Assembly: GCF_905475395.1 (NCBI RefSeq)
Contig: NC_058337.1
Coordinates: 106,510,368-106,574,367 of the forward strand
Length of the DNA: 64,000 nt
Origin: Chrysoperla carnea
Taxonomy: Eukaryota > Arthropoda > Insecta > Neuroptera > Chrysopidae
Direction: 5' to 3'
Shown piece by piece: positions 10,304 through 21,000 of the stretch. Position 1 is the first letter of the stretch. Each line of letters opens with the position of its first letter. Both the position numbers and the translations under genes were made by a program. The notes under the pieces are model-generated. The model saw only the letters and a list, made by a program, of their open reading frames with translations. It had not been told where the DNA came from and did not search any database.

Positions 10304-12205
10304 ATGAATTTATCACGAAAAATAAGGGATTCCATTGCAAAATATGATAATTCAGACTGTGCCGAAGTATTGTTTAGGAAAGATTGTCGTCCAAATTGTC
10401 CACCATACGGAAGAAATAATTGTTCTGACACATGTGTAGCAGAAGACAGTTGTACATTCACACCCAGATATTGTCGGGATCCATGCGCTGATAAATATTG
10501 TGATCGTGTTATATCAGAGTGTTCATTAAGAAGTCCGACAGGTTCGTTACATAATATGCGTTATTCAGCAATGAACTGCAGTCGATTATGTCGAAGACCA
10601 TGTCCATCACCATCGCCATGTTCTCATAATCCATACCCAAGACCAATTAAGCTCAGATATGGACCACCAGATTGTCCACCAAGGTGTTCGACGTTCATAG
10701 AACCATGCGTTAATGATCGATGCTGCGATTCATGTGACGAAAGATTTCCACGAGCATGTGACTCAATTATATTATCGAAAAATCGTATTTCAAGAACAAG
10801 ACGTTGTGGTCCAAGATACCCTTGCAGGTCACCATGTGGAAGCCCTAGGTGTAAGAAACCACCGTGTAATTACAGATATCCTAGAAATTGTGTAAAACCA
10901 AGAGTATGTTGTGATGGGCCACCATGTACGCCATCGTATAGATCACCTATGAGATGTCCATCACCATGTAGTCCTCGATGTGATCCAAGTTGCGATCCTT
11001 GTAAGCCAATTCGCTGTGCATCACCGTGCCGACCCACAAAATACTGTCCTAAGCCGCCAAGATGTAGTCCTTGTAGTCCAGAACCAAGTGGTCCTTGTGG
11101 TCCAGGTCCAGGGGGGCCATGTGGTCCTTGTGGTCTAGGTCCAAGTAGGCCATGTAGTCCATGTCCACCGAAAAGATCCACATATTGTGGACCAAGATCA
11201 AGATGCCCCCCAAATTGTGATTCGTATAAATACCCATGTTTCTATTATGATAAATCATGTAATAACCTTTGTGTAAAAATGGTTGATGGATGTGCTGTAC
11301 CTAATTCTGAAAGTAATTGCTGTGAGCCTTTACCATCGTTATTCTGTTCTGGGTCAGGTACTATGTTTTCAATAAACCCGTATGGCAGAGATAATTGCTG
11401 TGGGGATTACAATTACAGAATTAATAAATTGAGATCTTTGAGTAATATACGTTCAGCAATTTTTAATGATTGTAATGATAGGTGTAGACCTAGAAGGTGT
11501 ACCTCACCTTGTCCTCCTGGTGGGAGCCAGTGCTCATCTCCTTGTCCACCCGGCGGAAGTGCATGCCCTCCACGTGGACTAAGTGGCGGTGCACGCGGAC
11601 CTTGCGGACCTAGTGCCGGTGTATGTGAACCTTGCGGTCCTGCTGGCGGTGCATGTGGGCCTTGCAGACCTGGCGGAGGTGGTTGTGGACCTTGCGGACC
11701 TGGTGGTAGTCCATGTGGACCCTGCGGTCCTAGCGCTGATACTTGTGGACCTTGGAGATCCAGTGGTGGTCGTAGGCCTTACGGAACTAGCGGCAATGCT
11801 TGTATGCCTTGTGGTCCTGGTAACGCCACTTGCGGTCCTTGCGAACCTGGTAGAGGTGCATGTGGACCATGTGAACCTGGAGGAGGAACGTGCGCACCTT
11901 GCCCACCAAGAACTCGTCCATATCGAAACGATTATTATGATCCTTGTAAGCCCTGCCCACCAAGACGCCCGTGTATACGAGTGAAAAGTTTATGCTTTAA
12001 TGATTGCTATTATGGATCGAGAAGGCCGTATCTTGATAGTTGTGGGCGCCCAAAAACATGCCCCACACCAATTTCACCTGAGTGTAATACATCATGTAAA
12101 TGTTCAGGATGTACAATGTTTGGTCCTTCATATTGTGTACAACGTTCTAATTCTCGAGTACCGTGTTTATGTGCAAAGTACCCATGTTTACCAAAGTTTT
12201 GTTGA
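10304..12205 (+). CDS. Cys-Gly-Pro-rich repeat protein (sperm-tail type)
   Basis: 633 residues, single open frame. The start is the first in-frame ATG (MNLSRKIRDSI); the open frame upstream has no ATG. The protein is dominated by Cys, Pro, Gly and Arg. The N-terminal part has CRPNCPP, RRPCPSPSPC and similar clusters. CGP/GPCGPC runs lie at ~259-287 and ~402-537, with units such as ACGPCEPGGG and GPCGPSA. The tail ends LCAKYPCLPKFC. Known families with CGP repeats are the Drosophila Mst84D/Mst87F/Mst98C sperm proteins and the C-terminus of vertebrate ODF1, both structural components of the sperm tail cross-linked by disulphides; a similar role here is an inference. This gene is markedly richer in G and C than the flanks. 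It lies beside NME5, which acts in the axoneme. Alternatives are a cuticular, eggshell or keratin-associated-like protein. No signal peptide is visible, which argues against a secreted protein. Confidence 0.75.
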   Translation: MNLSRKIRDSIAKYDNSDCAEVLFRKDCRPNCPPYGRNNCSDTCVAEDSCTFTPRYCRDPCADKYCDRVISECSLRSPTGSLHNMRYSAMNCSRLCRRPCPSPSPCSHNPYPRPIKLRYGPPDCPPRCSTFIEPCVNDRCCDSCDERFPRACDSIILSKNRISRTRRCGPRYPCRSPCGSPRCKKPPCNYRYPRNCVKPRVCCDGPPCTPSYRSPMRCPSPCSPRCDPSCDPCKPIRCASPCRPTKYCPKPPRCSPCSPEPSGPCGPGPGGPCGPCGLGPSRPCSPCPPKRSTYCGPRSRCPPNCDSYKYPCFYYDKSCNNLCVKMVDGCAVPNSESNCCEPLPSLFCSGSGTMFSINPYGRDNCCGDYNYRINKLRSLSNIRSAIFNDCNDRCRPRRCTSPCPPGGSQCSSPCPPGGSACPPRGLSGGARGPCGPSAGVCEPCGPAGGACGPCRPGGGGCGPCGPGGSPCGPCGPSADTCGPWRSSGGRRPYGTSGNACMPCGPGNATCGPCEPGRGACGPCEPGGGTCAPCPPRTRPYRNDYYDPCKPCPPRRPCIRVKSLCFNDCYYGSRRPYLDSCGRPKTCPTPISPECNTSCKCSGCTMFGPSYCVQRSNSRVPCLCAKYPCLPKFC

Positions 12206-13369
12206 AAGTTTTTGTGTGTTTTTTTGTATAACATGTTGTGTCCAAGTGAACTATGATTTTATTTTATTTGTATAATATTTTAGTGTAATTTTATTATGAA
12301 CAAATGAAATTATTTGTAATTTCACAAATTAAAAAATTTCTATTTTGAAAAATAAGTTTGTTTTTTTTTTTTTTTTTTTTCAAATATGCTTTTGAAAATT
12401 ATTTGTGTTGGAAATTTTTAGCTTTAATTAGGGAAAAATTCACTTAGAAGAAATTAACTCTTTGCTTGTAAGTAAAATTTTAATAATTTCTGTCAATTTT
12501 CTGAAAAGAAAAGTATAAAAAGCCTAAAAATCTTACAATTTTGAACTATTCATATGAAAACAATGAAAAAACAGACTTTTGAGTATTAAGCCCCAAAATA
12601 GGCGTACATTTTTTTTACTTATAAAAGCACGTGTTAGGTTTCGAAACAATAACCCGCGAGCCCAAATTGAAATAAAAATTCTGGGATTTAATAAAAGGCA
12701 AGTTTGTTTATAAAAAATTGAGATTTAAAAAGTTTCACAGATTTTCACAATTTAAAACGTGTACTAATTTTGAGTAAAGGTCAAAATAATAAAAAAATTA
12801 AAAATGCGAATTTTGTCATGAAAATCGGTATATGGGCATAAAAAAATTAGCCAATTTGTTGTAGGCTGAGTAGGCTGAGTATCTTAAACAATGTTTACCA
12901 TCATCTTGTACGACTGAGCAAAATTTCATCGATATTTCTATAAATAACAAAAATGTGAGGGTGTCTTCATCTTAAATGCGACACACTGTAGATATTTTTT
13001 TTTTCCAGATGATTTCTTCTAAATGTATGTGGTCATTTTTGTTGACAATTAATTTGATTAAAATTTTCAATTGTAAGTGTTGCAAACAATATTTAATTTA
13101 ATTTTATTCATATAGTTTAATAACAAATAAAAAAAATACGTAAAAAGTTTCTAAAATCTTACAAAAAAATAGTATAATAACCAGAAAAAATAAATAAAAA
13201 CTGTTCTTCTGATATTTTACATCAAAGTAATTACGCTGATGGTAATCGGAAAACACGTAACGATTTTATTTAAGCACCACAATTTTGCTTGTCTATTAGT
13301 AAATGAATATGTCGATAAAAAATCGAGAAAATTTATGAAAAAATATTGTGGAGCAAATAAAAACTTATA
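12206..13369. other. Intergenic spacer
   Basis: 1.16 kb of AT-rich DNA with a T-run of about 23 bases at ~12358-12380. No gene or repeat was recognised. Confidence 0.6.
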
Positions 13370-15163
13370 ATGAACCGTAAAAGAAAAGATGATGATGATG
13401 AGAGCGATGAGGATGAGAAACCAAAAAAATTAACAACAATTCAAGAGCAGCCAAAATCGACAGCAAAAAAAAGAGACGATGATGACGACGACGAGAATGA
13501 TGCTGATGAGGATGAGAAATCAAAAAAACTAACAATAAAAGAACCACCAAAGTCGGCAGCAAAGAAAAGAGGTGACGATGATGACGACGATGATGAGGAT
13601 GAGAAACCAAAAAAACCAACAGCCAAGGAAGCGCCAAAATCCGCAGCAAAGAAAAGAGATGATGATGATGACGACGATGATGATGATGAGTATGAGAAAC
13701 CGAAAAAACCAACAGCCAAGGAGGCGTCAAAATCCGCAGCAAAGAAAAGAGATGATGATGATGACTACGATGATGATGATGAGGATGAGAAACCAAAAAA
13801 ACCAACAGCCAAGGAGGCGTCAAAATCCGCAGCAAAGAAAAGAGATGATGATGATGATGACGACGACGATAATGATGAGGTTGAGAAACCGAAAAAACCA
13901 ACAGCCAAGGATGAGCCAAAATTCGCAGCAAAGAAAAGAGATGAAGATGATGACGACGATGATGGTGAGGACGAGGATGAAAAACTAAACACAGTATTAA
14001 ATATACCACAAAAGCCAGCAGGAAAAGTGCAACCAAAAACAGCAGGAAAAGTGCAACAAAAATCTGCGAGAAAAGTGCATTCAAAAACCACAGGAAAGGT
14101 ACAATCAAAAACAGCAAGAAAAGTGCAACCAAAAACAGCAACAAAAAGAAGAATTGATGACGACGACGATGACGATGATGATGATGATGATGACGACGAA
14201 GTTGATAAAATTCCGAAACAATGCCAAACAGATATAACGTTAGATCCAGAAGGTTTTCCACCAAATATGGAAGAAGATATCCAAACAATTGTTACAACTG
14301 GGACAAAAGATTGCAGTGATTCAAAGATTAAAGAACAATTACGGAAACCTTATGTCCATGAAGAAGTTTTTAGTGGGAAGGAATCAAAAGAGGAAAAGAA
14401 AATTGAAGATCAGGATGAAGGTGGTTGGGAAGAAGAGGTAGAAGAAAGGAAATTAATTCCTCTATCAGTATTGGATACAGGTAAAGGCTCATTGGTATCG
14501 GAAGAAGAAAGTCGAATTTCTAGGTATTTTAATGAACCGGAATTCCGTTCGGTGATCAAACCAAAAGATACAGTACATGTTACTGATGTAGATATTCAAC
14601 GTCGAATCAATCGATGCGACACATATAATGAAAAACAATTATTGAACGGTGTTTCTGATACTATGAAAACGTTAATGATGGAAATCAATAACCTAAGAAA
14701 CTTGTACGATAAGGTTTGTAAAGAACAAGATGCAAACGATACCATGGCAAATATGGATGAACAGTCACACGATACCAAAACAAATGAAAATTTAGAAGAT
14801 ACCATTGAACAAATATCAGAATTAGATAAATATGAATTCGATTTGTTATCACACGTTGCAGATGAATTTCCATTAGCGGTAGTAATCACGGACTCACCTG
14901 TACTCGAATCTGATGATGAAATGAAATTTGATTTACCTGCACGAAACATAAAAGACTTTGACAATTTATATATGATGGATGGACAAGAAATTGAAGCCAA
15001 TAGGCCAATGCTGGATATTGATTTATTACAACCGCCTGCTCCGTTAGATCATAATATATTTACGATTGGATCAAAATTACCTGTGGAAATGGATCCACAT
15101 GCAGTAAAACCAATGTGGGATAGTAATTTAAAAAGTGGTATAATACCACCACAAGTAGGTTAG
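13370..15163 (+). CDS. Asp-rich/Lys-rich repeat protein, first coding exon
   Basis: Unrecognised protein. The open frame is 597 residues from ATG to TAG at 15161. Residues ~4-210 hold seven units of ~29-32 residues alternating a poly-Asp stretch with a basic stretch (consensus KKR-D(n)-EDEKPKKPTAKEA-KSAA). They are followed by Lys-rich ~9-residue units (GKVQPKTA-type) and a second poly-Asp run near residue 265. The remainder is mixed, charged and probably partly helical. The last 40 residues contain RPMLDIDL and KPMWDSNL, the same motif that recurs in the exon at 15752-16889, which suggests both belong to one gene. Two good donors lie just before the stop: CAA|GTAGGT at 15154/15155 and TAG|GTTAGT at 15158/15159. 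If either is used, the TAG at 15161 is intronic. Function unknown; the highly charged repeats could bind microtubules, calcium or chromatin. Confidence 0.7.
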   Translation: MNRKRKDDDDESDEDEKPKKLTTIQEQPKSTAKKRDDDDDDENDADEDEKSKKLTIKEPPKSAAKKRGDDDDDDDEDEKPKKPTAKEAPKSAAKKRDDDDDDDDDDEYEKPKKPTAKEASKSAAKKRDDDDDYDDDDEDEKPKKPTAKEASKSAAKKRDDDDDDDDDNDEVEKPKKPTAKDEPKFAAKKRDEDDDDDDGEDEDEKLNTVLNIPQKPAGKVQPKTAGKVQQKSARKVHSKTTGKVQSKTARKVQPKTATKRRIDDDDDDDDDDDDDDEVDKIPKQCQTDITLDPEGFPPNMEEDIQTIVTTGTKDCSDSKIKEQLRKPYVHEEVFSGKESKEEKKIEDQDEGGWEEEVEERKLIPLSVLDTGKGSLVSEEESRISRYFNEPEFRSVIKPKDTVHVTDVDIQRRINRCDTYNEKQLLNGVSDTMKTLMMEINNLRNLYDKVCKEQDANDTMANMDEQSHDTKTNENLEDTIEQISELDKYEFDLLSHVADEFPLAVVITDSPVLESDDEMKFDLPARNIKDFDNLYMMDGQEIEANRPMLDIDLLQPPAPLDHNIFTIGSKLPVEMDPHAVKPMWDSNLKSGIIPPQVG

Positions 15164-15751
15164 TTCAATGAATTTAAATTTTAAATTGAATTTCTTTGGG
15201 GAGAAATTAATAATCGAAAATAGACACTTTGTTCTAGACTACACAACTAAAGCGTTTTCTGGTACATTAAAGGTAATACATATGAGAACTCTAGGTTATT
15301 TGAAATGATATTTCAAATTCGCCACAATGCCTAGATCATTTTTTACCCCCGAGCCAAAAGGTTTGTTATAAGTTTGATCACTATGTGTGTGTCTGTCTGT
15401 CTGTGGAATCGTAGCGAATAACCGAATGAACCTATATTAATTTTTTTGTTTCGTTTGAAAGATAGTTTAAAGAAGAGTGTTCTTAATATGTTTCAAGTGC
15501 GAATTTTGGGTTCCGTACCCGAAAAATTTCTCGGGGTTTTTTAAAATTTTGTAAATTTCACTTGTTGTATTTCTACGGACTTACGTAGAAACGTACGTAC
15601 GAGATGTGACTCGTCCCTAATTTCAACCGAAGTGACGTCCATTTTGAGTTGATGAAGTGCAGCATGAAATTGTATTATACCAACAATTTCCAGTAATCCT
15701 AGACTTAAAAAACTCGAGAAAACCTAGAATTCGGTTTGCCAAATTTCTCAG
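15164..15751. other. Probable intron with dispersed repeat
   Basis: Between the two parts of the MFDxDL-motif gene. Positions ~15340-15560 carry the CTGTCTGTCTGTGG / GGGTTCCGTACCCG dispersed family, whose reverse complement recurs at ~58490-58690. No coding sequence was seen. Confidence 0.5.
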
Positions 15752-17054
15752 TTTCTCTCCATAATTCTATTCTGGCAACACTTGTCTGTCCAACCAAAAT
15801 TTGTCTGTCCACATAATCCTATAAGCATATCAAAGAATTCGTTTTCTCCCCAAAGGTATACAATTTACGATATAAAGACTACAGCTAGAATTATTAAATT
15901 AGGTTTAACAAAGCGTCGGGATCGAACAATATTTTTAGAAGATTACATACAATACGTCATGGAAGATAAAGACTTATTGGTAATACCTTGTAACGATGAT
16001 GAACCAAAAGAAAAACCTGAATTAAAGGAACCGGAATTAAAGATAAATCACATTCAATATAAATTACAATATGATACCGATTTAGGCCGTCCGCCGCCAA
16101 GACTACGTAAAGATGTAGAAGAAAAACTTCTTAAATGTAAATGTAAAAATGGTCAAGAAATGGGTGAATGTGTTTGTGGCTGTCCTCAAAATCGTAATAT
16201 TTGTGAAATGTATTCAATGATGATGACAGACAGTGATGAAAATTTAAGTGATGTGAGTGTTGAGTCTGACGTCACTTTTCCACGTGGTATGTTTGACTAT
16301 GATTTATATGGAAAATTTATAAGAAAAAGAAGAAAAAAATGTTTGGACGACTCTGTTATGTGGGATTATAATTTATGTCCAAGTGCGAGTCGTTATCATT
16401 TAGCTTACCGTGCTGACAATCGTCATTCAACTGATAGTTTTGAGAATAACTTCAATGAGTATGAAATTCAAAGAGGAATGTTTGATTATGATTTAATGGA
16501 AAAAACGAAAATTGATCCTAAAGTATATCTAAATAAAAGAGCAATGTTTGATTTTGATCTGGGAGAGGCATCAGATGACTCAGAAACCCATGATTTAGAA
16601 TTTGATAATCTACCCATGATGGATTATAATTTGAAAGGTAATGTGATTAAAAAACAATTTGGACAAATGTCACCTTTGTATATTAAAAGAATACGTAACC
16701 GAGCCATGTTTGATGTTGATTTGAAAAGAAAAACAGCAAGAGATTCCCGATTATCGTTTAGTGAAGAATCTAGCGATAGTATACCAAACGTTATGACAGA
16801 ATGTGATATTGGTAAAAAATTTGTTCCGGTGAGAAAAAAGGGAGGAAAAAAGCTGTCGTTACAAAAACAGATTGAAAGTAGTAGCGAAGGTAAAAACGTT
16901 GCTTTTTTGTATATGGTCGTATTTGTAATATATTGTTATTTTTGTCGTACCTCTTTCTTTTTTTATCTTTATAGGATATCCACTATGGGAATGGGAAACC
17001 AATAGCGAATATCCTAAATTAGGTATAAAACTAGTCAACAAGTTTTTTTATTGA
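15752..17054 (+). CDS. MFDxDL-motif protein, downstream exons
   Basis: Two exons: open frame to 16889 (donor GAAG|GTAAAA) and 16975-17054 (acceptor TTTATAG), ending in TGA at 17052. The frame opens at 15728 with no ATG until 15959, so the exon is probably internal. Possible acceptors are 15751 (TTTCTCAG, phase 0, fits the donor at 15155) and 15884 (ACTACAG, phase 1, fits the donor at 15159). With the exon at 13370 these give 1,000 or 957 residues, both in frame. The motif M-[FWM]-D-x-[DN]-L occurs six times: GMFDYDLYGK, VMWDYNL, GMFDYDLMEK, AMFDFDLGE, MMDYNLKG, AMFDVDLKRK. A small Cys cluster (KCKCKNGQEMGECVCGC) precedes them. No known family recognised. The clear splice sites and the AATAAA seven bases after the stop support a real 3' end. 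Confidence 0.7.
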
Positions 17055-17060
17055 GCGAGA

Positions 17061-17066
17061 AATAAA
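17061..17066 (+). terminator. Polyadenylation signal of MFDxDL-motif gene
   Basis: AATAAA begins seven bases after the TGA that ends the 16975-17054 exon. This supports that exon as the last one. Confidence 0.55.
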
Positions 17067-18053
17067 GGGTAGAAAGGAATAATTTCATTGTTTAACAAGT
17101 TTGTTTGATATTCAAAAATGATAAAATCACGAAGTGCTGCAAATAATTCAAGCTTGTATTTTTGAGGGCAGAGTACAAAATAAAGCTATTGTTTCAATTT
17201 GAATGAGTTGTCCGGGGTAGCTGGAACTTTTGAACGAAAATTATTTTTTTTTTTGATACAGACGCATAAAGTTGTATATTGATCAATTTAGTATTAATTA
17301 TAGATTTTTAAGTTGAGTGGTCTCGCCAGCAACGGTTGACGCATTTGACATATTCCAGATTTATCCAACTATTCACTCTCTAACGACATGAAGGCGATAA
17401 CGAGCATTTCTGCCAAGAACGTTCTTTTCTTTACTTTACTAAATTTTGCTAAAAAATCTAATAAAATGCATCTATGGGCCAAAAAAACCAATTTTGTGTT
17501 CATAATGAATGATAATTAAATATTTTCAAGTTTCTTTAATTGGTCCACAGGCTCGTATTCTATTTTAAAGGTAGTACTTACTTACTTGACGCGATATTAG
17601 AAAGCTCGCATACTTTTTTGCCTCGCTAATATTACCTCGATAATATTTGAGCACATAACTGAAGGGATTTATTAATTTTCTATCCAAATGGCATTCAAGA
17701 TTATTGACATAGTATCAGGAAGTTTAAATTATTGAGATAGAAATGCTAAATTTTACTTTTATGAATGGAAAATCATTGTTTTCTGAACTTATTTGTGGTT
17801 CGCCGTTTCCAAAAGCAAATCCAGTTCAAGTATTTATAAATGCGACCATTGATATTCTTCACTTTTTTTTTGCGTTTGTTAAGAAATTATAAACCAAGTC
17901 TCAAAGTTAATCCATCGATAATGAATGATGTGAAATATCAGAAGTTGCAGTATAATTTAATTTATTCGTCATGAATTTGGAAACAAAATACATTTGCCAT
18001 TAAAAAATAGCACATTTTTGAAAAATTTAAATTTTATACTTTTATTTTAACAG
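17067..18053. other. Spacer upstream of the giant Cys-module gene
   Basis: About 1 kb. It should hold the promoter and at least one untranslated first exon of the downstream gene, because 18054 is preceded by a strong acceptor (TTTTATTTTAACAG). I could not place that exon. Confidence 0.45.
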
Positions 18054-21000
18054 CTCAACAGTATAAAGATGCCAAATTCACAAATGAAAAGTATTTTTGG
18101 ATTACGTGCGATACCATGTAAACGCACTTTTGAAAGAGTTACATCATTACCAAATTTACAAAGTACATTAAATGAAAATTTTGTAATTGATTTTCAATGC
18201 AAGAAGAGAGCAAATTCATTGCAACTACAAACTACAGCTAATTTTTCTGAGCCTTGTGTTATAATTTTTCAACAATCAAAAAAAACTGTGGCCGTTCAAA
18301 CTGATATTATGCTAGGGCCATTAATTCTATCACCTTTAATAGGTTGTCTTTCAGAGGACGGATATACACGTAGCAATAATGCTATGCCAATACCATGGAA
18401 TCATGTAGCAATTAAAGACAATGATGGTAGGAGAAAACCAATTCCCAGATATTCGAGGAAAGAATCAACTGACCAGGTTCATATTTTTACAATAAAAGTA
18501 TATTGAATATAACATCTGTATGACAGTAATGTCATCAAACTTTTATGCAGTATAAACCTTGATTTTCATTTTATTACATATAAGATACTGGGGAAAGATT
18601 TATGTTTACACGAGAGACAGATGAACAAAAATACGTCAACGAGAGACGAGGCGATGAGAGCTGATTCAATCAAAGAAATCGAATTTTGTAACTTGATGAC
18701 GTCATCAGAATCCAAAAAATTTAATTTTGCTCTATAACATTCAAATTTTATCTAATTTTGATAAACAAAGTATGTAATTCTACGAAATTTGGGTCATATT
18801 TTTCAATTCTGTAATCAAAATTAACCTGGCTCTAATAGGTTTCAATAATTTGGAGCACTGGTACCGGAATTAAACATATCAGTGATAGCTAGCTTAAAAC
18901 TGACATTGCAGCTGAAAAGAATGACCCAAAATTAGTGGATTTCAAAAAAAATTTCAATAAGATCGGATCAAATTTGGCTGTGTTATCAAAAATATCAAAT
19001 TTTTTAACTTGATGACGTCATCAGAATCCAAAAAATTTAATTTTGCTCTATCACATTCAAATTTTATCTAATTTTGATAAACAAAGTATGTAATCCTACT
19101 AAATTTGGGTCAAATTTTTCAATTCTGTAATCAAAATTAACCTGGCTCTAATAGGTTTCAATAATTTGGAGCCCTGGTACCGGAATTAAACATATCAGTG
19201 ATAGCTAGCGTAAAACTGACATTGCAGCTGAAAAGAATGACCCAAAATTAGTGGATTTCAAAAAAATTCCAATAAGATCGGATCAAATTTGGCTGTGTTA
19301 TCAAAAAAATCAAATTTTTTAACTTGATGACGTCATCAGAATCCAAAAAATTTAATTTCACTTTATCATATTCAAATTTTATTCAATTTTGATAAACAAA
19401 GTATGTAATCCTACTAAATTTGAGTCATATTTTTCAAATTTGTGATCAAAATTAACCTAGCTCTAATAGGTTTCAATAATTTGGAGCCCTGGTGCCGGAA
19501 TTAAACATATCAGTGATAGCTGGCGTAAAACTGACATTGCAGCTGAAAAGAATGACCCAAAATTAGTGGATTTCAAAAAAAATTCCAATAAGATCGGATC
19601 AAATTTGCCTGTGTTATCAAAAAAATCCAATTTTTTAACTTGATGACGTCATCAGAATCCAAAAAATTTAATTTCACTTTATCATATTCAAATTTTATCC
19701 AATTTTGATAAACAAAGTATGTAATCCTACTAAATTTGAGTCATATTTTTCAAATTTGTGATCAAAATTAACCTAGCTCTAATAGGTTTCAATAATTTGG
19801 AGCTCTGGTGCCGGAATTAAACATATCAGTGATAGCTGGCGTAAAACTGACATTGCAGCTGAAAAGAATGACCCAAAATTAGTGAATTTCAAAAAAAATT
19901 TCAATAAGATCGGATCAAATTTGGCTGTGTTATCAAAAATATCAAATTTTTTAACTTGATGACGTCATCAGAATCCAAAAAATTTAATTTTGCTCTATCA
20001 CATTCAAATTATATCTAATTTTGATAAACAAAGTATGTAATCCTACTAAATTTGGGTCAAATTTTTCAATTCTGTAATCAAAATTAACCTGGCTCTAATA
20101 GGTTTCAATAATTTGGAGCCCTGGTACCGGAATTAAACATATCAGTGATAGCTAGCGTAAAACTGACATTGCAGCTGAAAAGAATGACCCAAAATTAGTG
20201 GATTTCAAAAAAAAAAATCCAATAAGATCGGATCAAATTTGGCTGTGTTATCAAAAAAATCAAATTTTTTAACTTGATGACGTCATCAGAATCCAAAAAA
20301 TTTAATTTTGCTCTATCACATTCAAATTTTATCTAATTTTGATAAACAAAGTATGTAATCCTACTAAATTTGGGTCAAATTTTTCAATTCTGTAATCAAA
20401 ATTAACCTGGCTCTAATAGGTTTCAATAATTTGGAGCACTGGTACCTGAATTAAACATATCAGTGATAGCTAGCGTAAAACTGACATTGCAGCTGAAAAG
20501 AATGACCCAAAATTAGTGGATTTCAAAAAAAATTTCAATAAGATCGGATCAAATTTGGCTGTGTTATCAAAAATATCAAATTTTTTAACTTGATGACGTC
20601 ATCAGAATCCAAAAAATTTAATTTCACTTTATCATATTCAAATTTTATTCAATTTTGATAAACAAAGTATGTAATCCTACTAAATTTGAGTCATATTTTT
20701 CAAATTTGTGATCAAAATTAACCTAGCTCTAATAGGTTTCAATAATTTGGAGCCCTGGTGCCGGAATTAAACATATCAGTGATAGCTGGCGTAAAAACTG
20801 ACATTGCAGCTGAAAAGAATGACCCAAAATTAGTGGATTTCAAAAAAAATTTCAATAAGATCGGATCAAATTTGCCTGTGTTATCAAAAAAATCCAATTT
20901 TTTAACTTGATGACGTCATCAGAATCCAAAAAATTTAATTTTGCTCTATCACATTCAAATTTTATCTAATTTTGATAAACAAAGTATGTAATCCTACTAA

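Noticed and set aside
11583..11984. 133-residue Val/Asp/Leu-rich open frame in the +2 frame of the CGP gene
   Set aside because: Produced by the GGT/CCT/TGT repeat codons read out of frame; no independent support.
13365..14288. 307-residue His/Leu-rich minus-strand open frame opposite the Asp-rich repeats
   Set aside because: It is the antisense image of GAT/GAC repeats; the plus-strand frame has a proper ATG and sensible continuation.
16975..18060. Splicing of the MFDxDL gene into the giant Cys-module gene
   Set aside because: The donor TTAG|GTATAA at the end of the 16975 exon is phase 1, while the 18054 exon needs phase 0; a stop and AATAAA follow directly at 17052-17066.
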